From the NCBI GenBank assembly GCA_019022495.1, contig JAFEKR010000007.1:1674001-1738000 (forward strand): DNA of 64,000 nt. The letters run 5' to 3'. Positions 50,801-63,560 of this stretch are shown here, piece by piece. Source of the stretch: Epichloe hybrida (taxonomy: Eukaryota; Ascomycota; Sordariomycetes; Hypocreales; Clavicipitaceae). The stretch's first letter is position 1; every line of letters starts with the position of its first letter. The position numbers and the translations under genes are program-made. A model generated the notes under the pieces. It was not told the DNA's origin, searched no databases, and saw nothing but the letters and a program-made list of their open reading frames with translations.

Positions 50801-53060
50801 CGTTATATACTTAGTTACTTACTACTTTACTAGCCTTATATCCTTATAAAAAAACTATATAATTTATAATAAGGAATTATTAGCTATTATCTTATACCTT
50901 AAGGCATAGTTAGCTAAGCTATAGGGCGTTTCTAGTTTGTTTATAATTTACATAGACTATAAGAACCTAGAGTACTTTATAACTCCCTAGTTAATATTAG
51001 AATAGTAAGCTTAATAAGCAAACACACTTATGCTATTTAATTTCCACCTCTAGTATAGACCTAGTATATAAGCGTAGTAGCTTAATGCTTTTTCTTAAAG
51101 GGAATAGGACTAGAAAGAGATAACCTCTAGAATAGGATATATCCTATAACCTATTACTATTATATAACTCTTACTAACACTAGATAAATAGTAGGATAAT
51201 AGTAATATAGCATTATTACTAGCTAGTAAGGTTCTCTTTACTATTTAATACCTTTAGACCTTATAGGACTAGGCTATTATCTCTAACCTTATATATAGTA
51301 TTTAATTAAGGGCTATCTAGAAAAGGGCCTAGAGGTTTCCTATTAAGGCACTTATAAGGGAGTAAGTAGTAAATTATTTTATAAGCGCTTATAAAGCGCT
51401 TTAGTTTAGGGGCTATACCTAGGTCCTAGCTTAGAAGCCTCTTATAATAACCCTAATATAGTAATGCTATAATTTACTAGTAGTAAGGCACCTAGGCTAT
51501 AACACTATATTCTAAATCTTATAATAGTAGTTTTACTAGGATAGGATATTATAAGATATTACTAGGTTTATTTATAACTATTATTACTATAGTAGTTATA
51601 AGAGCTATTAATATTACTAGGGCTTACTAAAGCCTTTACCTATCCTTAACTAGTTCTAGTTATAAATCTTTATTAACTTTATAATAAACTTACTAGCACT
51701 ATCCCTAGAAAAACTATAATACCTAATAGTTATTATAGATTAACTCTTTAAATTTATTTAGCTTAAGGCTATAACTTCTATAGAAGCTAAGGAATATATA
51801 AAGAGATTTAAAATAGTTTAGTAGTAGTTTAAGGGGTTTCCTTAATTAATTATTATAGATTATAGCTTAAATTAGTTAGGAAAGTTTTAGATAATATTAT
51901 GCTCCCTAGTTAGGATTAATTAGTTACTTTTTACATTATATTACCTATAGACTAATAATAACACTAAGTAAGTAAACTAAGAGATATAGGTAATATTACA
52001 TATTATAGTCTCTTTCTTATAGTTTAACTAGCTAGAATATCTAGCTACTTACTAGCTTATAATTAATAATAGGCTATTTTCTATAATAGGAGTTAGCTTA
52101 AATAAGCTACTATATAGCTATAATCTAGAGCTAGTTTAGTTACTACTAGATATATTTACTTCTATAATAACACTAAAGGGGTAAGTAATATAGTTTCTTA
52201 AGTACTTTTAGGAGAGTACTTATCTAGTATAAGCTATAATAGCCTATATATAATAAAGGTAATAGGATACTATATTTACTTTATATTAGCTAGTAAAATA
52301 GTTTTAGGTTAGAGATAAGGTATAGCTTTTACTTAAAAATATTAAAACTAACTATCCCTTATAGAAACTTAATTAAGTAATAGTAAAGTATATAGTTATA
52401 GAAGTCCTAATATTACTTATAGTATAGCTTAATATCCTAAGAGGTATTTACCTTGTATTCTATATAAACCTTATTAAATACACTATAGAGAACCCTCTCC
52501 TTAGTTAAAAGCTTTAAGACTCCTATCTAGGACTAGAATAAGTCCTAGTAAAGGGTAATAATAAACTTATTAAGGAATATTAAGTTAAGTAAATCCTAGT
52601 AGCTTAGAATACCTTAGGCTAGGGTAAGAGATATAATATACTTATTAAGTAAGTAAGCTATATATAGCCTATATAAGAACTATTAGAGAATATAGTATAA
52701 ATATAGGCTCTTAATAAGTTTAAGGTAAAATAAGGAGATATATAATATAATAATAAACTAAGTTAATTTTAGAAAACTTATTTACTTATAAAGACTCCTA
52801 TATATATCTAAGACACTAATATATTATAGTTTACTATTATTACTTAAAGGGAATAATTATTCTTTAAGTCTTTATCTAAATTAATAGGAGAGTTTATATA
52901 GGTATATATTACCTTTATTTAGAGTTAGTGCTTTACTAATATAGCTATAGTATATTTACCTAATAAGGGTTATAGTATAAAGAGTTATTTACTAGGGATA
53001 TAACCTAGGTTTTAGATAGTATAGGTAAGGTTAGTATATAGAGTATATATAAGTAAAGGT
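47880..53060 (+). pseudogene. Gypsy-B copy 2 gag-pol with chromodomain (chromovirus-type)
   Basis: The order is gag with CCHC knuckle (SKDYYIQEC-like, about 48995-49030), protease end near 49555, RT with YLDN at 50302-50313, RNase H (about 50860-51010) and integrase. The integrase core shows VIVDLTKFIYLAA-like sequence (about 51725-51775) and a decayed DRGS region (about 51865). A C-terminal chromodomain-like segment is seen at about 52500-52720: NPLLSQKLQDSYLGLEQVLV, then QALNKFKVKGD. Compared with copy 1 about 130 bp of the protease-RT linker are deleted (junction at about 49757). RIP stops inactivate all parts. Confidence 0.85.
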
Positions 53061-54459
53061 ATAACTAGAGTATAAGGGGGGGGATAGTAAGTAAGGATAG
53101 TAATACTAGTAAGATAAGGAATATTATTTCTAGCTAGAGGTTAGCTAGCTTTAAGGTTTCTAGGGGTATATTTAGGAGAAGAACTAGCTAACTTTAACTT
53201 AGAGAGAAAATAAGTAAGCTACTAGTAATAATAGAAAAGGGAGTTATTACCTAACTTAGTAATTTAATAATAGTATTAGTTCTTACTATAATAATAAAGG
53301 GTAAGTGCTTAAATAAGGGTAGTAAACTATTTATATATTTCTTTATATATAGTATTTAGGCTACTAATAACCTATTAGTTTTACTAGAATAAAACGCTAG
53401 TAACTTATTATATAGATTATACTATACTATAACTAGCTAAAGGGCTAGTGCTAATAAAGGGGATAATATTAAGGCTAGTTATATTTATTATAGGGGTGTC
53501 TATAGCTAGAGATACCCTAAGAGCTAAGTATATAAAAGCTAGGTTAAATTATGCCTAGCTAAGGAGAGTGTTCTAGTAACTAATAAGATAGTGGTATCTT
53601 TATAATAAGATAAGTATCTTTTTCTTTATAGTTATAGTCTTAGGGACTCTAGGCTTAATAATATATATACCTATAGTAATTTTAGCCTTAAGATCCTTAA
53701 GGGCATATTAGAGTTATAGGTTAGTAAATAATAGCCTAGTATACTATATATAGGTAATATAATACTACTAATAAGAAAAATATAACTTCTTACTTTAGGG
53801 TAAATAATAGTTTAAAACACTAGTAGTAAAAGCCTATTTAATATAAGGACTATAAGGACACTAGACTAATTTAAGTATAGTATACTATTTATTATTAGAG
53901 TTTCCCTTTATAAGGTACTTACTAATAAAATAGAATATTAGTATAGTAAGAGTAGTTACTCCTATAGTAACTAGAGCTATAGGAGTAAGAGTATTAGTTT
54001 AGTATTAAGGTATTTTAGTAAAGGAAATAATTATTTAGAAGGAGAGAACTAATAGGATAATAAGAAAGGTATAATAGAATTATAATAATAGAGGGATAGT
54101 ATTATATAAAGGGGAAAGTAAGATAAGTATAAGCTAAAGTAAGATATTTATAGTAAAAGTTATACTTATATTAGGTATACTATAAATAAGTAAGGGTAAG
54201 GTAATTATTTATAATAAATAACCTATTAGTAAGGTAAATATATTACGCGCACTATAAAATAATACCTAGAAGTAAGGGGGGGTTACTATAATAAATAATA
54301 AGGTAGTAAGGTAGGTGCTTATTAAACGCTTTATAGATAGCTATTAGTAAGGATAGTTTTTATTATAATAACTAAGGGTATATATAATATAAGTATTACA
54401 TATATTACTAGGGGTTAATATAGAGAGAAGTTTATTAATAATAGGTAAGTAAGGGTATA
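53061..54459 (+). other. Gypsy-B region between chromodomain and 3' LTR, not recognised
   Basis: About 1.4 kb of AT-rich sequence. Broken plus-strand frames give no nameable domain; a Cys-rich patch may be inferred near 53480-53560. Like Gypsy-A, this family carries a long tail after integrase. The tail has no second copy here because copy 1 is truncated. Confidence 0.45.
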
Positions 54460-55230
54460 TATAAGGGCTTAGGCTTTACTTAAGTATTATTTATATAGTA
54501 ATTAGAGAGAGAAGTACGGATGTCCAAGTCAAAAGTCGTGTCCCCTGCACGCGACCCTAGTCAAGGATGTAATTAGCCAGCGGGGTCGTAGTCTCACCAG
54601 GTAAATTAAATAAGAGGCTTACCTCTTCTCTGGTTCCCCTCTCTTTGCCCGCTTTTGCCACTAGTGCTATAACTATTGCCAAAGTCAGCTGCATAACTAT
54701 TGCGAAGGTCGCGAAGGTTAAGCTGACGGTTAGAGGGTTTAAAGGGTTGTTTTATAATTAGAGTTTAAAGACGAAGATGCTACTGCTGTTAATGATAATG
54801 AAAGAAGGTGGGTTTTTAACCCTCACAAGCTTAACGGTCCTAACAGTCCTAATGACCTTAATGCCTTAGATTCTAGTAATGCAGAGGAAGAATCTAATAA
54901 TAACTAGGATAAGTCACTTTTATATGTAGTTTATATGGCAGAGATACCTTGTTTAATTTTCCTTGTGTTATTCTAGACTATTTATATGCCTTAGGCTACT
55001 ACATTAATGCCTCAGGCCACTCTAGGCAGTATCGTGCAGGGGACACGACTTTTGACTTGGACATCCGTAGTAAAAGTAGTTAGGGTAAGGAAAGGAGGCT
55101 TATATAAGTAGCTAAGGGGGTATAAGGGGGCACTACTAGAGATAGCCTCTTACCCTTCCTCCTTTCTCCTTAAGTCTCTTAATACTATATTGACGCCCTA
55201 TTGCAGTCACCTAGGGGCCAGTCTATAACA
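54460..55230 (+). repeat. Gypsy-B LTR 3, split by a MITE
   Basis: Removing 54517-55067 and one TA leaves 218 bp collinear with LTRs 1 and 2. The outer end (CTATTGCAGTCACCTAGGGGCC) is little RIPed; the inner start (TATAAGGG) is RIPed. Confidence 0.93.
54517..55067. mobile_element. TA-flanked MITE with 35-bp perfect terminal inverted repeats, not RIPed
   Basis: This 551-bp element starts CGGATGTCCAAGTCAAAAGT and ends with the exact reverse complement; the match extends 35 bp (54517-54551 and 55033-55067). TA lies on both sides (54515-54516 and 55068-55069), and LTRs 1 and 2 show the unoccupied site. A TA duplication is typical of the Tc1/mariner (pogo/Fot1) superfamily; PIF/Harbinger would give three bases. 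The interior has normal CA, TG and CG content, with no frame long enough for a transposase. It is the youngest insertion in the window. Confidence 0.93.
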
Positions 55231-55235
55231 TAGGT

Positions 55236-56925
55236 CTAGAATAGTTATTAGATTAATTTTAAGTAAATGCTATAGGTATTATTTTACACTAGCTTACTGC
55301 TACCCCTTTACTAACCTAGAATTAGTCCTATTTCTCCTTAGGAATAGGGATTATATTCTCTATTACCTTACTCTTACCCTTAGCTAATAAGCTAGTGGCT
55401 AGGAGCTAGTTTATTTCCGCTACTTAGGCATTAAGCTACTAGAGCTAAAAGATAACCTTATTATATTATTTCTTAGCAAACCTAGACCTAGCTAGGTCTA
55501 GGCTTACTGCTATAGTACCTTATTTCTTCTTAGTGTGTTTTTTAGTATAGAGTTTCTTAACCTAAGCTATATAGTCCTCTAGGGCTTAGATAATTAAAGT
55601 TAGCTATAAAATAAAGCTACTACTAAGCTAGAGTAAAATAACTTATATTACTTCTAGTAACTATACTAGCCTAGGTCTTAACTAACTACTAATATTCCCC
55701 TTACTAGCTAGTAATATTTAGCTATAAGTAAATTAGCACTAGAGTAAGCTTAGAATAGGCATAGGAGTTAACATTACCTTAATATATCTATAATTATAGA
55801 CCTAATAATTAAAGTAAGCGTTAGATATTACCCCTTTATATACTAATTAGCCTTACCCTTAGACTAAAAATAAACTAACTTACTAATAATATTATAGCAC
55901 TAATAGCCCTTATACTTAATGAATTATATCTTATAGGACATACACTAGATCTCTTATAGCTTACCTAGCTACCCTAGGTTAGACCTAGAAATAGGGTAAA
56001 ATAAAGGTAAAGGGGACTTACTTCTAGGCCTTTTGCCTTTACCTAATCTAATTACTTCTAGGTTAAGGACTTCCTTAAATACTTATTTAAGGTTATAAGT
56101 TCCTAGGTAAATTAGAGCTAGAATAGCACTAAGAATAAGGTACTTATAGAGCTTAGTAATATTATAGTGTGTTTTTCTATGTAAATTATTAGTATTTAAA
56201 CTAGTACTAGACTAGAGAAGCCTTAAATAGCTTCTAAAGGGGATAAGGAGAAAAAGAACTTATAGGAAATTTATTATAAGAAAAGGAAAAAGATTAAAAC
56301 CTTAAGGGAGAAGAAGCTCTTTTTTATACTTAAGAGAGGGGGGGGGGGGACTAATTATAATATTAGCTAGAAAATAAAGCATAAGATAAGTAAATATATA
56401 GATAGCGCGTAACTAATCTAGGAGTAAAACCACCTAGCTACTAGGCTTAAATTACCTACCCCTTACTATAATTAAATAAAACTATATGCTTAGACTTTAT
56501 AAGGTATTTAGACTAGTACTAGGTTAGATTTAGCTAAAAAGTAAGGCACTAGAAGAGTTAGAAGTAAAGTAAATAAAAAGTAAATTATTATTATAAATCT
56601 AAATTTACTATACCTTAGGGCAAAGTAAAGGACATAAAGCTAGGTTAAAGTAAGACTAAACTAGCACTAAAGGGAGCTAGTTAGGACTATTACTATATAT
56701 TTTCCTTTCTTTTTTATTTTCTTTAGGATAAGGCTAGCGTAAGCTAGTACTAAATACCTATAATTAGTCACACCTAATGTGGCGTAAATCTAGAAGAGAG
56801 TTAGCGCTAGCTTGTTTATAGATATAAGAGGGTTTTTCTTCCTAGTAAAGGGTTTTCCCTCTTAACTAAGCGAATAGAGTACTAGGAACAGCTACATAGT
56901 TAGCTAGCTAGCGTAAAGAATATAT
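55236..56925 (-). other. Unassigned degenerate region, possible LINE ORF1 on the minus strand
   Basis: It continues the sequence interrupted by the Gypsy-B insertion at TAGGT. Minus-strand reading near 55960-55850 gives a knuckle-like pattern (Tyr-Lys-Gly-Tyr ... Cys-Tyr-Asn-Ile) that could be the remains of Tad-type ORF1 zinc knuckles, but the evidence is weak. A run of about twelve Gs lies at 56338-56349. A less RIPed segment at 56750-56910 precedes the truncated Gypsy-A3. No other feature is seen. Confidence 0.25.
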
Positions 56926-56939
56926 ATATATAGTGTTCC

Positions 56940-59900
56940 TATCTCTTAGTATCTATAAATTAGATAAAAAGGTAGGAAGTTATATAGTTACTACTTTCTC
57001 TTTCCTTACCTTACTTATAAAATCTAGTTTTCTTAAAAGTGAGTTAGTAAGATTTAATTTCCCTATATAATATATAATCTTAAAATCAAAAGAATAAAGC
57101 TTATTAAGTGTAGTTACTTACTTACTAGTAAGCCTAGGCTTTATAGTAAGGTACTTATAGTTTAAATAATCTATAATAACTTTAATTATATAAGCTAAAT
57201 AAGCAAGATAGTGTCTCTATATGTAAAAAGCCTCTTAGATAGCTAATAATTTGCTATTAGGTATTAAATATTATAATTTAGTATTAGTTATCTTTCTTAA
57301 TATAAACATAACTAGGTACTAGTGACCTAGTACTAATATTATAAGTATAGCCCTAATTATATATCTAGATATATTTATCTCCACTCTAAGATATATAAGT
57401 AAGTTAAAATACACTAAAATTAGCGCTTCCTAAAATCTTTATTAAAGCTCTCTAAACACTGCTAGCTTATAGGGTTCTAGTTTAAATATTACTAGTTAAT
57501 TCCCTCTAAGGTAATCTATTAATAAAACAATAACTTTACTATACTATTTAATAAAATAGCGGTAAAATCTAGTAAAACCAAGAAATAACTAAATATTAAA
57601 AACACTGCGTAGTATTAGCTAGGTTATAATTACTTTAACTCTTACTAAGTCTATTATAATACCTTTCTCTAATATCTTAAAGCCTAAAAATTTAACTTCC
57701 TTAACTAAAAATTAATACTTCTTAAGGTTAATAAAAAGACTTACCTCTCTAAACTTATATAAAACTTATTTAATATACTTTATATAATCTTTAACCTTAC
57801 TACTATATATTAGTGTATTATCTAAATAGATAATATAGGTCTTATTAATAAGTCCTTTAAGAGCATTATTAATATACTCCTAAAAAGTCACTAGTGTGTT
57901 AACTAGTTTAAATAGTATTACTAGATATTTAAATTGGCTATATTAACAATAAAACGCTGTTTTTTACTTATTACCTAAGTAAATATGTAGCTAGTAGTAT
58001 ATATCTTTTAAATCTAGGACTATAAAAATAACTACGCTTACTAATTAATTAAGAATTTTAGTAATAAGGGGCAAAGGGGCTTTATTCTTAATTATAATCT
58101 TATTTAGGCCTTTATAATCTATATAAAGCCTTAATTTCCCTCCTTTCTTTAGAATAAATAAAATTAGAGCTCTAGCTAGGCTAACTAATCTTCTAATTTA
58201 CCCTTTAAGCTATATACTTATAAGGTACTCTCTAAGAACCTCTAGCTTCTTTTTAGCTAAATTATATATAGGCCCCTAAGGTAGTGTTTTCCCTTTTTCT
58301 AATTTAATTATATAAGTATAACCTCCTAGTTTAGGAAGCTTACCTACTAACTCTTTAGAAAAAATATCTATAAACTCCCTATATTCTTCTAGGATTATTA
58401 GTATAAGGCGCTTAATGCTCTTATTCTAATTTAACATAGCTTCTTTATTACTTATATTTTCTAAAATTAGTATAATTATAATACCTTTGCTTTTTTACTA
58501 TAAATAAGCATACTTAAGGATTTATATAGTTACTTTACTATTTATTTATATATCTATTACTACTAGGTTCTTTAATTAGCTTTCTCCTTTTCCTTTTTAA
58601 TTTTTATTTTCTAGAATACTTAGCCTAAACTTTATTACTTCTAATAATAAAGTAACTACTACTATTTTTTTCTCTTTATATACTTACTACTTACTATAAG
58701 TAAAGGAGAGATATTCTATTATTACTAGATATCTCTAGTATTTATGCTCCTAATATATAATTATAGGTAAATACTCTTTAATCTAGTTTATTCCTAGAAT
58801 TATCCCTTTACCTATATTAGTAATAAAGTAACTAACTTAGTAAACCTTTATAAATCCTATACTATCTTTTATCTTAACTAATTCTTTTAGAATTCCTTAA
58901 TATAGAATTACTTTTTTACTTACACTCTTTAATATCCTATTTAATTAGGTTATATTCTCCTAATCCTTTTTTAATAATAATTTTAGATAAATTATTAAAG
59001 ACTATATACCTATATTAAATAGCGCTTATATAGCTAACTACTAGTTATCTTATTATAGAGATACCTATATTCTTATTCTACTATTTATAGGGTATTTCAC
59101 GGTAAGATTACATTCCTAGGTTTATGCTAAATTAAACTAGTATTATATTAGAAGATGTAGCTTTATTACTGCTTTCCCTATGCTTCTTAGTTATATATTT
59201 AGTACTTTTATAGGTAAAATAATCTAGTGCCTAATAAGTTAGTATAGCATACCTAGGCTTTTTATATTTATAATACACTAGGGATAATCTTCTCCCTTAG
59301 TCTTTACTCTATTACTATGCCTTATCTATAGGTAATATAAAATAAGAGCGTTATCTCTTTCTTTTAAAGTCCTAACCTTTTTTATTATTTTAGCTTAAAC
59401 CTATTATAACCTTTGCTTTCTTACCCTAGCCTTATAGTTAGCTTTAGGTTATTAGGATCTCTTAACTAATTATTTACTTCCTTATAGTATTATTTAAGCT
59501 ATTTAGAAAGATTATAATTCTTAGATATATAGGGATTTCTTTAGATAACTTAGCTTTTACCTTATCCTAGGCTTATATAAAGGATTAAAATAATTAGTGA
59601 TTCTTTTACCTAAGATTTAGTAGTAACCTTATTACTTCTAAGCGTCTTATACTTATATCTATTATTCTAGTTTTTAACTATTCTAGGAAATTTACCTAGG
59701 TAATTAATAAATAATTTACATGCTTATCTATAGCTATATAATGTATTTACTATTGCTTTGTATTACTAGCTAGGTAGCTACTTATATACACTACCTTAGT
59801 TATATTATCCTTAAAGGTATAGTAGTCTAATTTAAATAGTATATCTAAGTTTACTAAGAAATTCTATAGGCTTTTATATGTTTTCCCTTTATATATAGGC

Positions 59901-60060
59901 ATTTTTATCTATATTTTAATAAGACTACCTTACTATATAATTACTACTATATTACTATAAACTATAGGTAAAATAATAGCTAATATTTAAGGGGTAATTA
60001 TAAGTCTAGATTAATAGGTAATTATAGGTCTAGTTTAAGGTCTAGCTAATCCTAGATTTG
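56940..60060 (-). pseudogene. Gypsy-A3 gag-pol fragment
   Basis: Gag with a decayed CCHC knuckle (about 59275-59230), protease and RT are present in the same order as in A1. The catalytic motif at 57828-57817 is YLDN. RNase H is present to the break at about 56935; the integrase is absent. RIP stops throughout. Confidence 0.87.
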
Positions 60061-60391
60061 CCTTAAGCTCTCTAATTTATGCCTTTATTTATAAGACCTC
60101 TTATCTCCTCTAAAGGTAATATAGCTTAGATTATATAACCTTATAGCGTTACTATAATGCCCTTTTTTCTTTAGTTATATTATCTATACCTTTACCTAAA
60201 TTAGGATTAAGTAGCGTTTATTATACCCTATTATCTATAGTTTTAGATTATAAGGGTTCTTTATCTTCCTAATTATCTATAGCTTTATTATTATAAGGTA
60301 CTAGTGTGTTTCTTATAAATCTTTAGAGTATTAGCTATATAATAATCTAGCTAATAGTTTATATCCTTAAAAAGGTTAAGAGAGATTAATT

Positions 60392-60661
60392 TATTATAGC
60401 TTATACTAAAAGGTTAAGAATAAAGTAATAGCTAAGACTATTATAGTTACTACTAGATAAATACTAGCTAGGGGTAGGTATATAAAGGTTTTAATCTCTA
60501 ACCTAGCACTAATAATGTGCGTAGTCTTTAATAAATACCTTGCTTTACAAGCATATAGCTATCTTATAGCTAGCTAGCCTCTTTATCATCCGCACGGCCT
60601 AAAGGTTCTCCGAAGACCCGCTTTGATAAACATCCTATCTTTGACCTCTGCGCTCCTAACA
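60392..60661 (-). repeat. Gypsy-A3 5' LTR
   Basis: It is 270 bp. The outer 80 bp (CATCCGCACGGCC ... GCGCTCCTAACA) are unmutated and the inner part is RIPed, as in A1 and A2. Confidence 0.95.
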
Positions 60662-63560
60662 AATCTTTCCTATATATAATTATACTATTATAGAGAAGAT
60701 ATACTTATTAAGTCTAGTGTAAAATTTCTAGATTTTCTTTAGGTTATAAGTAAGTAAGTAATCCTTTATTAGCTCTCTCCTATGCTTATATTATCTTTAT
60801 TACCTATTAGAATACTAGTTTTCCTATCTTTTCTTTTACTTCTTATATAGTTATATATCTAGTTTATTATTAGTAAGTAAGGGTCTTTTTCTATATTATA
60901 GTACTATTTACACTAAGTTAGCTATAGCCTATATCTTATTTATTATTTTACTAAGTATAATCCTTTCCTTAAACTTTTACCTTATCTTATTTAGGTAAAG
61001 GTCTAGGGGGGGGATATAGGTTTTAACTTCTAGCTAAGTAACTAGTATAGCCTTAAACACTCTAGCTATAGTCTAGAGATAGGTTAATTAGTTTACTATA
61101 AAACTTCTAACTATTTCTTATAGTTTTCCTCCTTTCTTTATTAGGGTATAGTAAGCGCTTACCCTATAGGTAAGAATAGGCTAGACTACTTATATATATA
61201 TAAGCTAGGTATCTCTAAAGCTAATGCCTTATGCTAATACTACTAGTATAAAGAGTGTAAGCTATTACTAGGCTAGCTTTCCCTTAAGGATATTCTTATA
61301 TACACTTTAGTTATGTTTTTTATTTACCTATACCCTAAGGAATTAGTATACCTTTATTAGCGCTATTTTCTTTATACTAAGCTAGACTCTAGCCTATAAG
61401 GGCCTATAAGCCTTACTAAAGTATCTAAGTTTAGTTTTTACTAGGTTAAACTTTACTTTTACTTTCTTTACCTATTTCTTATAGATCTTCTAAGTAGCCT
61501 TAAGTTTTCTCTAGGTTTATACTATATTTTTACTAAATACTATAATATTTATATTATTAGTAAATCTAATTACTACTATGCCTAGAATAGCTTAAAGGTA
61601 TATATAAAGTTTTATAAAGTAAAGAAAAAAGAGAATTAGTAATAAGGGAGATCCTTATAAGGTACTAGCCTTAATCTTAAAAGGTCTAGAGAGTCCTTTA
61701 TTAAAGCTAAGCTAGCTTATTCTATTTACTAGGAAGCTTTATATTACTACTATTAGCTAGTAAGGGATTTCTATTAGGATTAGTAAGTAAATTAGGTATA
61801 GGTAACTAGCTCTATTAAAAGTAAATAAGATATTTATCTAGGTAAGTAAGGCAATTCTGCCCTTACTCTAGGCCTCTCTTATATACTTTACTAAGACTCT
61901 AATTATAGTCTTTATTAACCTATTTATCCTATTCCTTATTTATAGTTCTAGTAGGAGTCCTTTTACCTTAGTAAAGGCTATAAGTTACTTTATAATTACT
62001 ACTTCTATAATTTTTCCTATAATATTTAGTAAGGAAATAGGCCTTTATATATTAGCCTTTTTTATCTCTTTTATTATTTTACCTAGTTTTCTAATTACTA
62101 CTACTCTAGTAGTCTAAAATTAGGCTAGGAAATACCTTACTTTAAGGATAGTGTTTAGGAGCTAAACTATAGCTTCTTTTACTAGCTTATTATAGGCCTT
62201 AATAAGGCTTACTAGGAGCTTATTATTACCTAGTGCTTTCTAGCTAGCTATATCTAATATAATATCTAATATCTTTTCTAATTTAAACTAGTTATTATCT
62301 AGGAATAGCGTATTATCTAGCTCTAGGAAGGTAAGGTCTAGGATATAGGAGAGGTTTACTATAAGCTTAGGGAAGAATCTTTATATAAGTATACTTGCTT
62401 TATCCTTATATATAGTAACTAGGTTTAGGTTATTTTTAGTTCTTTTTAGCTCTAGTAGTCTAAGTAGTTCTAGGGGGGCCTAGCTTTAGAGCTAGGCCTA
62501 TCTCTCTAGTCTTTACACTCCCTTATTCTTTCTTTATATATTAGCCTTTTATAAGGTATCTCTCTATATATTTCTTCTCTTAGTTTTAATAACTTATTCT
62601 TAGTCCTTATTTACCTTAGTATAGGCTTACTAGTTTACTTCTATTCTCTATTATCTTTATTATCTCTTTACTTATCTAGCTCTAGTAACTACCTCTTTAG
62701 CAGTCCTTAACTACTATACCTCTAGGCTAGGGAGCCCCTAGGGCTTTTATAAGGCTACCTTATCCGCTATTTATTAAAGGTTTATAATAAGCTAAGTAAC
62801 GTATATATCTATCCCTTCTTTATTACGTAAATCTAGGGCGTTTTTAGGTTAAAAGTGTACTACTACCTTTACCTTTATATATAGTTTATCTATTATATTT
62901 TACGTGTGTCTAGGGGCCTATAGGATATTATCTTATAGGCTAGTAAAGATGCTAATTAGCTATAGGATATAGTTAAATCTAGTAAGGTCTTTTACTCCTT
63001 TATAGTAAACTTAAATATCTAGGGTTACTTACGCTAGGTCTATAGTACTATCCTTATTATCCTTATATTATCTAGTTAGTTTCCCTTAGGGTATTACTAG
63101 TCTAAGCCTTTACTAGCTTATAAGTTCTAGTAGCTTATTTGCTTTATTAGTTATTTTATCTAGCCTATCCTAGAGGGAATGCTTTTAGTTAAAATCTCTT
63201 ATAAATACGCTTTAGTTATATAGTGTCTCTATATTAATATCTTATATAAGAGTGTTTTAGTTATTACTATAACCTTCTAAATAAAGGGAATAGATATTAA
63301 TCCTATGAATTTCCACTAGTAACTAGTTAGGCCCTCCTTAGGCTAACTATAACCTTATATTATGTTTCTTATTAATATATATAGCGTTATACTTATTATA
63401 GTATGTAAGTTAAAACTAGGCAAGGCCTAGTATAAGAGGCTATAGATATTTTATATATTCTTACTCTTAGATTACTATTATATTTATATTAGTTTAGTAA
63501 TAGAGTATAATATATATTAGGCTATCCTTCTTATTTATATTCTAGAAGAGAACTTATAAT
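60662..63560 (-). pseudogene. Tad-like LINE ORF2 relic, minus strand
   Basis: It is the same family as 35268-38458, in reverse. ORF2 begins near 63560 with a VLQYNINKKDS-like endonuclease start. The endonuclease domain runs to about 62850. RT lies at about 62110-61380, and the C-terminal part stops at the Gypsy-A3 LTR (60661). Unlike the plus-strand copy it keeps the endonuclease start but lacks the last 420 bp. Stops are of RIP type. Confidence 0.86.

Larger units (their letters stand above)
38459..55230 (+). mobile_element. Compound Gypsy-B insertion: three LTRs, two internal regions, one target duplication
   Basis: LTRs lie at 38459-38676, 47660-47877 and 54460-55230 (the last split by a MITE). 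TAGGT flanks the outermost LTRs (38454-38458 and 55231-55235). Internal region 1 (38677-47659, minus nested inserts) stops abruptly in pol. Internal region 2 (47878-54459) is full length. The layout fits one Gypsy-B inserted into another, followed by recombination between 3' LTRs that removed the distal part of the first. The host sequence is the Tad-like LINE. Confidence 0.9.
56930..60661 (-). mobile_element. Gypsy-A3, truncated copy (5' LTR, gag, protease, RT, start of RNase H side)
   Basis: It is collinear with 19695-23429 of Gypsy-A1. The left break lies near 56925-56935, after a short TA run (ATATATATATAGTG), and removes integrase, tail and 3' LTR. The right LTR (60392-60661) abuts Tad-like LINE sequence starting AATCTTTCC, which equals plus-strand LINE position about 38018-38031 in reverse. 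Confidence 0.9.

Noticed and set aside
52500..52720. Host chromodomain gene
   Set aside because: The segment follows integrase in the same element and is best read as the chromovirus integrase C-terminus.
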